Shown here: positions 23,417 through 34,426 of the stretch, in pieces
How the letters are laid out: each line of letters begins with the position of its first letter
How positions within the stretch are numbered: the stretch's first letter is position 1
NCBI GenBank assembly: GCA_015345905.1
Contig: JADDTR010000018.1
Location: 124,361-188,360, forward strand
From: Aotearoamyces nothofagi
Taxonomy: Eukaryota > Ascomycota > Leotiomycetes > Leotiales > Tympanidaceae
Direction of reading: 5' to 3'
DNA length: 64,000 nt
Made by a program: the position numbers and the translations under genes
The notes under the pieces: generated by a model
Database searches by the model: none
The model's input: the letters and a program-made list of their open reading frames with translations, nothing else
Told to the model about the DNA's origin: nothing

Positions 23417-23792
23417 TTCGCCCCATTACCCATCCCCATCGTCACCGATGGGACACAGCCCGTATACGAATGACAGGTGATTTATACAACAACATGTTGG
23501 CTCCATTCAATACATAATCTCTGTGCCAGCTATGCAGTGAAAATACAGAAGCAGCGTCTCGCTCTTCCTCCCCTCCGAAACAAAATACGAATGGCACGAA
23601 GCGTCTCTTCGCCCATTACCCATCCCATCGTCACCGATCGGACACAGCCCGTATACGAATGACAGGTGATTTATACAACAACATGTTGGCTTCATTCAAT
23701 ACATAATCTCTGTGCCAGCTATGCAGTGAAAATACAGAAGCAGCGTCTCGCTCTTCCTCCCCTCTGAAACAAAATACGAATGGCACGAAGCG
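23417..23792. repeat. Tandem duplication, two copies of about 186 bp
   Basis: Copy 1 (23417-23603) and copy 2 (23608-23792) are collinear and differ by only a handful of substitutions and 1-bp gaps over their length (for example CCCCATT/CCCATT and CTCCATTC/TTCATTC). Both run from TTCGCCC to GCACGAAGCG. The duplication lies downstream of both Crm1 and Rfc5 3' ends, outside coding sequence, and shows no terminal inverted repeats, so unequal crossing-over or replication slippage is likely. Confidence 0.93.
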
Positions 23793-23845
23793 CTCTCGCC
23801 GCGTTGACGACCCTACGCCGGCCCAGCCATGCCGCCAGTATCGCC

Positions 23846-23898
23846 CAGCCATCCAGCCATCCAGCCATCCAGCCATCCAGCCATCCAGCCATCCAGCC
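23846..23898. repeat. 8-bp minisatellite, six units of ATCCAGCC
   Basis: Six perfect ATCCAGCC units lie at 23851-23898, preceded by a partial unit. They end about 30 bp beyond the Rfc5 stop, so they are probably transcribed in its 3' UTR. Confidence 0.95.
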
Positions 23899-23927
23899 AA
23901 CGCCGCGAGCCCAGCACGCGAGAGCTC

Positions 23928-25120
23928 TCAGAAGTCCATGCCCATGAGGTACGTCTCGAGGATGCGCATGACCTTGGCGACGAAGGCCTCGAGGTGGAAG
24001 ATGAGCTTGGTGCCCATGCGGATGCGGTGCTCGTAGAAGGCGGCCCACCGGACGACATCGGCCTTGAGCACGTCGTCGACCAGGGGGACGAGCCGGAACG
24101 CCAGCGTCTTGAGGACCGTGGTGGCCGGGATGCAGTGCGTCAGCAGGTCGTACAGCTTCGCCCGGACCTGCAGGATGCGCGCCGGGGAGTGCTCTTCGAG
24201 GATCTCCCGCGCCACCTGCCCGATCAGGGCCTCCCAGTCCGGCGGCGGGATCGGCGTGCTGTCGGTCACCTTCTCGCTGCGCGGGGGAGGTCGGTCAGCG
24301 GGGGGGGAGTGTCCAGCAACGGCAGAAAAAGGGGGGGGGGGCACGTGGCCGGCTTACTTCTGGGCGTGGACGGCCTCGAACATCAGCAGGGCTCTCCTGA
24401 GGTTCCTGCCGCTCTCCTTTGCCACTCTCGTGTTCAGCTCCGGGGCGGGCGGCCAGCCCTCGGCCCTCGCGGCGCCGGCCAGCACGTCGCAGATCTCCGG
24501 CTCGGTCGGCGCGGCCACGCGGACCAGCAGGGTCCTCGACCGGATGGGGGCGATGATGTTGGCCGTCGAGTTGGCCAGCAGGATCAGGCGCAGGTTCGGC
24601 GAGTACTTCTCCATCGTGCGGCGCAGCGCGGCCTGCGCGTCGCGCGTCAGCTGGTCGGCCTCGTTGATCACCACGACCTTGAAGCGCTGCCGCGCCGACT
24701 GGTCGACCTGCTGCGTCTGCGCCACCTCGCGCAGCAGGTCCTGCACCACCACGCGGTCGTAGTTGCCCACGTCCGACGGCGTGATCTCGAGGTGGTACAC
24801 CGACGCCACGATGCTGAACTCGAGCTTGCGCCCGCCGCTGGTCTGGAAGACGCGCGAGTCGATCTTGATCCGCTCCACGCCGGGCCCGTAGAGCTCCTTG
24901 AGCGTCGCCACGACCCGGGTCTTCTTGCCTGCCCCCGACGGGCCGTAGACGAGGAGGTGGGGGAAGTCGCCGCTCTGCGCCTGGGACGACGCCGTCAGTG
25001 GCAGTTCTGGGAGCTGGGGTTGTACGGACTAACCAGGGACCTCAGACGCTCAGAGAGGCCTCGGTGGTATGACAGTGAGTCCAGCGTCTTTGGGCGGTGT
25101 TTGTCTACGAGGAGCGCCAT
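23928..25120 (-). CDS. rfc5: Replication factor C subunit Rfc5 (human RFC3 type)
   Basis: Three minus-strand exons (25034-25120, 24358-24980, 23928-24276) give 352 aa. The protein is a small subunit of the RFC clamp loader, which opens PCNA and loads it at primer ends, and also serves in the Rad24, Ctf18 and Elg1 loaders. It begins MALLVDKHRPKTLDSLSYH. The Walker A is YGPSGAGKKTR, then HLEITPSDVGNYDRVVVQDL typical of Rfc5, a degenerate Walker B VVINEADQL, and QAALRRTMEKYSPNLRLIL. The C-terminal collar ends IFHLEAFVAKVMRILE. The third codon positions are almost all G or C, quite unlike neighbouring uL16m and Rfc1, and a long antisense frame is open only as a side effect. Three ACGCG cores sit 45-75 bp upstream of the ATG. 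Confidence 0.96.
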
Positions 25121-25434
25121 TCTCTCTACGATCGTCAGTTGCTGGTTTCGCTCAGGTTGGGAGACGCGATGCGCGTATATTGAAAAACGCGACTTATGTA
25201 AGCAGTCACGTGACTGGTGCTCGACCGTGAGCTGGGATCTGCCAGCGAATGCGGCGCTTTGGATGTAATACTGTTAGGTCCTATGTAAGGAGTAGGAGAC
25301 ATTAAGATATGTTCTGGTCCATTGATCGTTGGGGTTGCATGCTGGTGCTATTCAATGATCAAGAGATTCTATAAATGAAGACGCGGAAAGGTCATGTTCT
25401 ATGCTACATAATGTACAGATCCTTCTCTGCAAAA
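25121..25434. promoter_or_regulatory. Rfc5 promoter with ACGCG cluster
   Basis: ACGCGA occurs at 25164-25169 and 25187-25192, and CGCGT at 25172-25176, so three MluI-box-like cores lie within 30 bp, 44-72 bp upstream of the Rfc5 ATG. MCB elements of this type bind MBF and drive G1/S transcription in yeasts; the same role here is inference. The far end of the interval is the 3' region of the uL16m gene. Confidence 0.5.
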
Positions 25435-26337
25435 CTACCCTGACGGTGATGGAGAAGCAGATGCTGGTGTTGACAAAGCTTCTGATGTAGAGCCAGTAGG
25501 TAATGAGTCCAGGGGTATTTGCCGCCGTGGTCTCTTCAATTCCTCCATGGTAACACCGTCCAGCTTGGTGATGCCCACTACACCTGGGTCTCCTCTCTTT
25601 ACGAATTCATACATGCCTGACGGTCATATCGTCAGTATTCTAAAAGGGTTCTTCGCATACTAGGAACGAAAGACAAAACAATGGCTTACCAGGCATCTTA
25701 TTCCCAGCTAATCGAAACGCATCCCTGGCAACCTGTTCATGGATATCTCCTTTCAGTTCAAATATTACTTTGCTGACTGCTATTCTCGATGCCCAATGGT
25801 CGAAAGATCCTTTTCCCTTCCCCATACGGACCTGAAAAAAGGTTAGTATCGAACGAAATCAAAAGACTATCCCTAGAAGGGATATTGTGTGCCACATACT
25901 TCATTCCCGCTGCTGTAGACTCCAATGTTCGCGCACACTCTCTTGTACAGCCGATATCTCATCCCACGTAGTCGGACTTTGATAGCCTCCTCTCCATTCT
26001 TCAATTGGGATGCGCTTACTCGTCGGTGATGATCGCACATCCGTAGACCGTAATCGCCCCATACAATCGTGGTCCCCCGCGATGATCCGCCGGTAGGCAC
26101 CCGCGGACGGCCCTTGCGGGATCTTTTGCTCTCGGGCTTAGTTGGGAGCAGCCAATTGCCTGCATATGCGGGTGTGCTGGAGAAGGCTCGATGCCATATT
26201 GAAGGAGAATTCGATGAGAGAATTCGGGACAGCGACGGGGCTGCTGTAAAAGTGGTTGAGGGTCTTAGAGAAGCCGAGCCAACTGCCAACCTTCCAAAGG
26301 ATGCAATTAAAGTCGAAGGTTCTGTCCTGATCTTCAT
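25435..26337 (-). CDS. mrpl16: Mitochondrial large ribosomal subunit protein uL16m (MrpL16)
   Basis: Three minus-strand exons (25900-26337, 25690-25831, 25435-25616) give 253 aa. The ATG at 26337 leads a Ser/Arg/Ala-rich presequence ending around [13 protein letters not shown], a likely mitochondrial cleavage region. Conserved uL16 elements follow: [53 protein letters not shown], then [16 protein letters not shown] across intron 1 and [19 protein letters not shown] across intron 2. uL16m is part of the large-subunit core near the peptidyl-transferase region. The C-terminal extension is Ser/Pro-rich. The start is 251 bp from the Rfc1 start on the other strand, so they share a promoter region. 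The first-exon start is the least certain point. Confidence 0.93.
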
Positions 26338-26588
26338 TGTCGTTCGTCCCGTACTCGTCTACCTTGGAGTTGCGGAGAGGTCGTGAGAGCTCTCTCAGGC
26401 ACTTCGGAACTTGCCACAATCAATTCAGCTAGTGCGCTTGGTCGCGTCTCCCGCGTCGCGATAGGTATTGATCCAAATGGATTTTCCTGACCTTTTGAGT
26501 CCATGATGATTATAAGCAATATCTATTGAAAATACGTGGGCTCTGACGGATAACAGAACTGACCACGAATTTCGGCATCTAATTTGCC
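26338..26588. promoter_or_regulatory. Divergent promoter, uL16m / Rfc1, with two CGCGT cores
   Basis: This 251-bp interval separates two opposed start codons. CGCGT (ACGCG on the other strand) occurs at 26443-26447 and 26452-26456, about 135-145 bp upstream of the Rfc1 ATG. The same core is clustered in the Rfc5 promoter. Confidence 0.5.
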
Positions 26589-29500
26589 ATGCCTGCGGAC
26601 ATCAGGAGCTTCTTTGGCGGCCAGGGCGCGGCCCCAGCCCCGAGGCAGCAAAAGCCCACTGCTAGCAAGGAAGACAAGGTTCGTACAAGCCCTCGGTTCT
26701 GTGTTCTGAATACTTGTATATACAGTTCTGCATTTTTATATTCCAGACTTCGATCTACACCTCTCTTGCTGTCCGGCAGCTCTCTTTACGTCACCAATAG
26801 AGTTAACTGCTGATAACATGATCATTGCTATAGCCGGGAAGTGGTAACAAGCGTCGAAGCAGTGGGCAACCTTATAATCTTCTTGTTGTCAAATGTTGAC
26901 AGTAAATAGATGCACGAAAGATCATTGTTGATGATAGCGATGACGAAGATCTAGTAGAGTATGTACAACATATTTAACGGATATAGCTTACTAACCTATA
27001 TCAGGACTAAGACTGTAACCCCGAAGAAATCTGCTTCGAAACAGCCAGTGTATGTAAGTGTGTCCCGTATTCTGGACTCATTGCTGACCAATATATAGAA
27101 AGAAGTCACCCAAAGGGGAGGAAACAACAACTACAGACTATTTTGCTTCGAGTAAACCTAAGGCTATGAGAGCCACTTCCGCTGCGTCGAACGTGAAGGG
27201 AGATGTTTACCCGTCAAGAACTCCAACTCCTGTAAAGGCATCTCCTCGAGTTAAGAAGGAAAGTCGGAATTCAGAAACAAATAGTCGGGGATCTACACGG
27301 AAGAAAGTATCGACAGTTTCATATACCGAGTACAATGATAGGGATGATAGCGCATTCTTAGACGATGATCCTGATGCAGGAGACGACATATTTGCAGCCG
27401 ATGTCAGGAAGGGCGGTAAGCAGAAGGATGATGGATACGTCGAAATCGACAGTGACGACGACATAAAGCCGCAGCCCAAGAGGGCATCCATCCGGACAAA
27501 GACACAGCCAAAAACGTTAGCCGAGGACGTCGATATGAAGGATGTTGGGGGCGACGATGATTTTCTTCAGCCCGAAGATGACAGGACGACCGTCGTTGAT
27601 AAGCCAGCAAAGAAGAATGGGATCGCATTAGCTAACAAGAAACGGAAGTCAGTAGGGCTTGAAGACGAACAAGATTCCGAAGACTTCAATCCGCCCAAGA
27701 AGGGCTCAAAGGCCAAAAGTCCGGTGGAGAAACCTCCTGCAAAGAAAGCTCGTGCAAAAAAGGATGACGTTCCAGAGAGCTCGGAAATCCAAGCCATCTT
27801 TGACAGCATTCCGACAATTAAAGCACCCTCTCCACCTCCAAAAAACCCTGATGCAAAGCCTTTCGATTGGCGTAAGGCGGCAGCTGGAGGGGGCAATTCT
27901 GGGCAACCAGCAGCTGCGGGTTCAAAAGAACTCCCAGTTGGAGCGGAGAATTGCTTAGCAGGGCTCACGTTTGTCTTTACTGGCTTACTAGAAACTATCT
28001 CGAGAGAGGAAGGTCAAGAACTTATCAAGCGTTATGGTGGGAAAGTCACTGGTTCTCCCAGCGGGAAAACGAGCTATGTGGTACTTGGATCCGATGCTGG
28101 GCCAAGCAAGCTTGAGAAAATCAAGAAGTTGAACATCAAGACTATTAATGAAGACGGCTTGTTCGAGCTTATCCGTCGTATACCAGCAAATGGCGGTGAT
28201 GGTAAGGCTGCTGAGAAATTGGTAGAGAAGAAGAAAGTTGAGGAGGAAAAGATCAGACGTGAAGCTGAAGAAATGGAGAAAGAGGAGAGACGGCAAGCAG
28301 TTGAAGCAGCAAACGAAGCAAAAAGAGTTGCAGCTGCCAGAGGTCTCGCAGCACCCGCAAATGTGACTAGCAAACCTCCAATGAGTTCACAGCTATGGAC
28401 AACGAAATATGCTCCAGCTCAAATGAACCAGATATGCGGCAATAAGGGTCAGGTTGAGAAAATATCTAACTGGTTGCAAAAATGGCCGAATGCGCACAAA
28501 TTCGGCTTTCAACTCCCGGGGACAGATGGTTTTGGAGTATATCGATCGATTATTATTCATGGTCCTCCTGGTATTGGAAAGACCACAGCAGCTCATCTTG
28601 CAGCCAAGCTCCAAGGATACGATGTTATTGAGAGTAATGCTAGTGATACTCGAAGCAAGAGGCTGGTTGAAGCCGGCCTCAATGATGTGCTCAACAATAG
28701 CTCTCTTCTGGGATTCTTTGCTGGGGATGGGAAGCGGGTTGATGAACAGAAGAAGAAAATTGTGTTAATAATGGATGAAGTTGATGGTATGTCTGCGGGT
28801 GATCGTGGTGGTGTTGGAGCTCTAGCAAAGGTCTGTAAAAAAACGGATATCCCTATCATTCTTATCTGCAACGAGCGGAAGAGCCCCAAGATGAAGCCAT
28901 TCAACCATGTCGCCTATGATATTCAATTCAAGAGGCCAACTGTTGATCAAGTTCGCTCTCGTGTTGCGACTATCTGCCACCGGGAAGGGCTAAAGCTGTC
29001 AAAGGAAGCCATGGACGCACTAATCGAGGGCAGCAACAAGGACATCAGGCAGATTGTCAATATGCTTTCCACAGCAAAGCTCGATCAGACTGCTATGAGT
29101 TTTGATCAGGGGAAATCAATGTCGAAGGCCTGGGAAAAGCACATCGTCCTCAAGCCGTGGGATATTTGCCATAAACTCTTAGGGAGCGGAATGTTTGCAC
29201 CAGCGAGCAAAGCGACACTGAACGACAAGATTGAACTATATTTCAACGACCACGAGTTCAGCTATCTCATGGTGCAGGAGAATTATCTTCATACCAAACC
29301 ATTGCTTGCCACGAGTCAGGGTCTGTCGCCGAGGGAGTACAAGCTTAAGGTTTTAGAGCTTGCAGATAAGGCAGCGGAGAGTATCAGCGATGGAGATCTT
29401 GTCGATCGCATGATACATGGCTCACAACAACAATGGAGCTTAATGCCAGCACATGCTGTATTTAGTACAGTTAGACCAGCAAGCTTTGTTTCTGGCGCCA

Positions 29501-30237
29501 TGACTGGAATCCCAGCTTTTACCTCATGGCTAGGTAACAACAGCAAATACGGCAAACTAACGCGCTTCGTCAAGGAGATCCAATCACACATGCGCCTACG
29601 AACCTCTGGCGATCGACATGAGATTCGACAGCAGTACCTTCCAGTCCTATGGACACAGCTCATTAAACGCCTAGAGGTTGAGGGGAAAGACTCTGTCAAA
29701 GACGTAATCGAGCTGATGGACAGCTATTTCTTAACAAGGGATGATTTTGACTATATTCTGGAACTTGGACTTGGCCCCCAGAGGATGGAGTCTGTGAAAC
29801 TGGAGACCCAGACCAAATCCGCCTTCACACGAATGTGAGTACTCAGTAGTTCTTGTCTGAAAGCATTGCTAATGTGCTACTTCAGATACAATAATAGCCC
29901 ACACCCAATGCCATTCATGAAAGCAAGCAATGATTTTGCTCCTCAGAAGCTTGCAAAGGTTGCTCCAGACCTTGAGGAAGCAATCGAGGAAGAGGACGAT
30001 GAAGAGATCGTGATCGAGCCAAAGGGGGAGCAAGATGATGCAGAAGTTGACTTGTCCAAAGACAAGTACATCAAGCAGCCGAAGGCAAAAAAGCCTCAGA
30101 AGAAAGCTGCTAAGAAGGGAAAGGCCGCTAGGGAGGAGGAAGATGATGTGGGCAGCTCATCTGAAGAAGAGGTAAAACCAAAGAAAGGTCGAACTGCCAA
30201 AGGAAAGGGTACCGCAGGCAAAGCAAAGACGAAGTAA
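26589..30237 (+). CDS. rfc1: Replication factor C large subunit Rfc1
   Basis: Six exons (26589-26678, 26834-26861, 26910-26958, 27005-27049, 27099-29834, 29886-30237) give 1099 aa in frame. The N terminus MPADIRSFFGG is the PCNA-binding PIP-like box region. A long basic and acidic linker follows, including RKIIVDDSDDEDL. A BRCT domain lies around residues 355-430 (LAGLTFVFTGLLETISRE, YGGKVTGSPSGKTSYVV) and binds DNA 5' phosphate. The AAA+ module starts WTTKYAPAQMNQICGNKG, with Walker A GPPGIGKTTAAH near 558 and Walker B VLIMDEVDGMSAGDRGG near 628. The RFC1 C-terminal domain follows, then a Lys/Glu-rich tail. Exons 2-4 are only 28, 49 and 45 nt; the 28-nt exon is inferred from frame and could be drawn differently. 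Rfc5 lies 1.5 kb upstream. Confidence 0.96.
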
Positions 30238-31366
30238 ATAGACCGTCTGTAATCGCATGTGTATAGAATAGCCCTGTGTGACTCACAGTGCGCCGTTAGT
30301 ATATAATTATTATATTGCAGATGTATTAAAGCAAATCATCTCGATAGCTTGTATGCTATCTAACCTCATAGCTGCTTACTACCAATGAGATTGAACTTAA
30401 TATTTCAGGCCAGGTATAACTACTATTATTCCCTTTGATCGAGTATCACGCCTAGATACTAAAAGATATAGTAGTAGATCGATCACCCTCATCTGTCTTT
30501 GGTTCATTGTGTGATCGAACTGTAGATACTAGTTATGTAGAGAGTTACTACTACTTGTAAGTGGATGGAACTTGGGATTTATTTCCAAACAGTCACAGGG
30601 GCTATAGAGGACTCATGGGCATTAAGCTCTTGCCGGTTTTGAACAGCAGCTGCCTGGTCGAACATAGACAATTAAACATAAAATCAAGGGTCAGAAGATA
30701 CAGACTAGTACTGCTCACATTAGAGTGTTGGGCATCTTTGGTTCTCTCTTTTGGTGCTTGTCTTGTGTGCTTTCCAGACAAAGGTTTTCGCTAGTTATTG
30801 TCGATATCTGTGATACCATTGTCGATATCAACAATACGATGGCAATTCTTTAAGATAGCGAGGACTGTTTTACATCAAAAGGCACAAAGCCTCCAAGGTG
30901 AATGTGACCACGGGGCTTCTGTAAAACATTACCAGTCCTTCCTTCTCTTAGATTGCATTTGAGTTCCTGGTTCCTATAGCCTCTTCGGGCTTTGTTCTAC
31001 TAACAATATCGACGAACTGCTCGAAGTAGCAGACGAAACCTCTGACAGAATCAGAGTGGGCCTAATTATTGAATGGCACATTCCACAGTTTCTAACCGTT
31101 GAATCGGTCTAATTAACGTGTTGGGCCCGCACTTCTCTATAACACACGTGATACGTCTAGCTTCTTCCTGTCCTGTTTATTCACAAGCTACACAGATCCT
31201 TCCGGACCTTTACAACTTACTTTCTCCTTTCACTCGTTACAGCTAAGCAACCCGGAATTTGTGTTGATAGCCAGTTCGCCTCCATCCCACTCTAACTTTA
31301 CACGTTCACCTGGTACCTCGCTCGATTTCCAAAGCTACCCGTTCTACAACATCACCTCTGGTGGCC
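30238..31366. other. AT-rich spacer with no supported gene
   Basis: The spacer contains TA-rich sequence and a short ORF (30561-30794) with no family resemblance. The last 250 bp are CT-rich and probably the promoter and leader of the next gene. Confidence 0.55.
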
Positions 31367-33171
31367 ATGTATCATATATCTGGTAGGCCTTGTCTCTTTT
31401 TTCCATTTGTATAATCCTTAGGAGTGCTAGCTGAGCCGGTTATAGTGTCACAGAGGGATACGGGTCCTCCACAGGAGAAATCTCCACAAATGGAAGATAT
31501 CCCTGCTGTCACAGTTCCAGAGACCACGCTTGAAGTCTACGCAATCATGAGGGGGCCAATGACAGATGACCGCGGCCCTTTGTATCGACATCGTAGCCCA
31601 GCTGATAAGTCACCCAGTTTCCAACCATTGTAAGTCTAGAACTTTAGGATTTAGATATTCGTAGCCAGCTACTCACAGACCAATAGACCACGGACAGACG
31701 AGAACATCCACCAGAGGCCACGATGCGAAGCCAAGATTCGGAGAGAACTACGTTCCATATCGGACCGCCGCAAAGAGAACTTCCCCGCAGAGAGTTTTGG
31801 AAAGTTTTCATTTCCATCCATGGAACAGCCTCCAATAGGCTCACCATCTATGCCGCAGTTACACCAGCTAAATCCCTCCACACCTAGCCGGGCTTATGAA
31901 GTGTATGGTTATATTTGCATCAATGGGAAGTGGGTTGACCCGGACAGTCAACTTTCGATCTCAAATGCCTTGAGAGACGGTTCCCAGATCATGACACCTT
32001 TGCTACCTGGAGCACACGACACTTCTGGCCCTTACATTTTGTCTCGATCTGAAAGCTCTGTTGAGTATACAAACTTTCTAAAGGAAGTGGAAGATGAAAA
32101 TGATTTGGATGAGGAGAAGGACACCGAAGGAGACCCTCGGAACAATCGAATTAGTCCGGAGACCTTTGCAGCATGGGCAAAGGGGGCAGTTAAGCGTGAC
32201 TATTGTGAAAAGAAAGCCATCGAAATACCTGTAAGCAAACTACCAGCCCGATCAGCCCATAACTATTTTTGTTGTGGCCATTTGCCGATAGCTCTCACTA
32301 TTCAACCGTCCCGGTATCAGTAACGTTTGGACTGATGCTCATATATTATAGGAGAAGAGGGGACTTCGCGACCGAAATCGTGAGCTTCCAAAGCCGATAA
32401 TACTGATCCCACAATACGATGTATTCACAGGCGAGCCAATGTCCCCTGCCTATAGCCTTGATGACGATCCTAGGCCTCTACTCTCACCGCTAGGTAATGT
32501 CACCCCCGCCTGCAACGCGATATATACTGAGTATAAGAGCTGTCGACATGGATTATTGCCCAGTCTCCTTTGCATACAGCTTTCCAGGTGCAGATATAGC
32601 ACACAACCGCGTGAGATACCTTGATGCAGGTATTTCCAATACCTTACCAGCTCCGTCCGGCCCTGAATACTTTACGTCAGTATGTAATGCCCCAAATATA
32701 TGCCTGCTTCATGAGGGCAAACCCGTTCGTTGGTGAATTAGGAAGATATTTTGAACTGACATTTCACAGGAGGCGGCTCTAGATGCGCTCGGGCAGGGTG
32801 ATTACGATGCTGGTCTTCGCAACAGCAATGGAGCCAAAAATTATGTTCGCCAGCTCATCGAAGGGCGTAAAGATGGCACCACTAAGGCTTATCAAGCAGC
32901 AGCAATTAATACCGCACTTTTACAACAAGTAGAACAGCTGAGGCAGGACAATATGTTTCTTCGGGCTAGAGTGAAGCGTATTGAGGAGATCACACGACGC
33001 CGAAGACATTCTGAACTGATTACTGAGAATATTGAAAGATTATATCATGATCAAACAAGAGCACAGGTGACAGCCCAAAGCTTTATCAATGTCAACGAAA
33101 AGTTGAGGGAATGTGCTGGTGAGCTTGTCAGCGAACAACAGCAGCTTCTGAAAAGGCTTCGCGGGCGTTGA
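31367..33171 (+). CDS. Unrecognised protein with C-terminal coiled coil, 483 aa, 6 exons
   Basis: I do not recognise the family. Exons 31367-31382, 31422-31629, 31687-32230, 32352-32493, 32540-32679 and 32770-33171 join in frame to 483 aa. The first exon is only 16 nt (MYHIS plus one base). The N-terminal 150 residues are Pro/Ser-rich and disordered in appearance. A compact part follows with YEVYGYICINGKWVDPDS, then an acidic stretch (DENDLDEEKDTE) and PETFAAWAKGAVKRDYCEKK. From about residue 385 there are long amphipathic helices with heptad character (LLQQVEQLRQDN, RARVKRIEEITRRRR, NEKLRECAGELVSEQQQLL), suggesting dimerisation. No signal peptide or membrane segment is seen. Intron 4 has two nearby acceptor AGs; the one at 32538-32539 keeps frame. 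Confidence 0.75.
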
Positions 33172-33483
33172 ATACCTAAACTGGGGAGTTTAGGCAGGAT
33201 TGGAAATGATTTATCGTCAAGTGATAACAATGATTTTATTGGTCCACAACGTGGAATAGCAGAGCCTTGGGCCATTTTGTACAATCGAACGAGTCCAATG
33301 AAGACTCTGATGCATCTATGAAATATGATATATGAAAGGGCGCCAGCGACTATGCGATATACCACTAGACCAACGATACCCTTGATGCCGCTGAGAGATG
33401 AGCAGTATGTGTACAGAAATTTGAGCGCCTCAAGCCCAATATGATTTCATTACAAATACAGGGGCCAGTATTACAAAGGCACA
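33172..33483. other. Convergent 3' spacer
   Basis: This lies between a plus-strand gene end and the Mge1 stop, so it is likely two 3' UTRs. Nothing else is seen. Confidence 0.55.
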
Positions 33484-34426
33484 TTATGAATTTTTTACAA
33501 CGCCAACTTTAGCCGCTCTTAAAACCCTGCCGTTCAACTTCAAATTAAATGTTAGCTACTGCTTCTCAAGATGAGGGAATCAATAAACCCGTCTACCGAG
33601 GTCACACACACAAGAAGCATACTCAACTGCTTCTTTGACTCCGAGAGTTTACGTACCTTAAAGCCAGTCTGCTGACAAACCAAGACAGTATTATCCTCCC
33701 GATCCGCTGCCGGTGCCATAAACGTCGCCTCATGTTCATTCGGGTTGAATGTCTCACCAGCAGGGTCGAACCTTTCCAATCCGTGCTTCTTCAAAGTTGT
33801 CATCAAGATGGTCTCTGTCATTTTGAGGCCTTCATATAGGTTGAGTAAATCCGTGACGTGTTCTGTCTTCTCCTTTGCGTTTAGTTTATCCTCCGGTACC
33901 ATAGAGAGAGCTCGGTCTAGATTATCGACACTCTCGACCAAGTCCTTTGCAAATTTCTGGATGGCAAAGTCTTTGGCAGACTGCACGTCTCGCTTCGTGC
34001 GATCTTGAAGGTTGCGGAAATCTGCAACTGATCGAAGATATTTATCCTATAGTAACATGAAGTTAGTCACCTAGCTCCCTATAAGGTACCCGTTTTTGAT
34101 TTCCCAAGCTAACTATGTAGGATGAAGGCGGAATAGCGGCAAACCTTCAAATCCATAATCTCTTTATTCTTTGCCTCGAGATCCTTTTTAGTTGAATCTT
34201 CTGCTTGTACTGTCTCCGGTTTTGACTTCCCCGAAATTTCTGCCTCTCCATCTGCAGCCTTCTTAAGATCTGGCTCAGTAGAATATGCAGCAGTAGCATG
34301 CCATGGTATCTTGGTGAACGGGGATGACGCTGTTCGTGTTTGTGACCTTATCACGGACCCTCTCGATGCGAGTCGTGACGGTGAGCCTACTGCCCTTAAC
34401 TGTCTGAGTATTGCTCGTTGAATCAT
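33484..34426 (-). CDS. mge1: Mitochondrial GrpE nucleotide-exchange factor Mge1
   Basis: Three minus-strand exons (34145-34426, 33657-34046, 33484-33537), all phase 0, give 241 aa. Mge1 is the nucleotide exchange factor of mitochondrial Hsp70 (Ssc1), needed for protein import and folding in the matrix. The N terminus MIQRAILRQLRAVGSPSRL is an Arg-rich amphipathic presequence. A long helix follows (LEAKNKEIMDLKDKYLRS, VADFRNLQDRTKRDV), as in GrpE dimers, then the beta domain GLERFDPAGETFNPNEHEA and the conserved end VCQQTGFKLNGRVLRAAKV. The last exon encodes only 17 residues plus stop. The mitochondrial PheRS gene lies downstream of its start on the same strand. Confidence 0.96.

Noticed and set aside
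24331-24341. Poly-G run in the Rfc5 intron
   Set aside because: It is a short homopolymer within an intron in a GC-rich gene; no function is suggested.
23829-25268. Long plus-strand ORF of about 479 codons opposite Rfc5
   Set aside because: It is antisense to a well-conserved gene whose G/C-ending codons remove stops from the other strand. Its product is Arg/Val/Leu-rich with no family resemblance.
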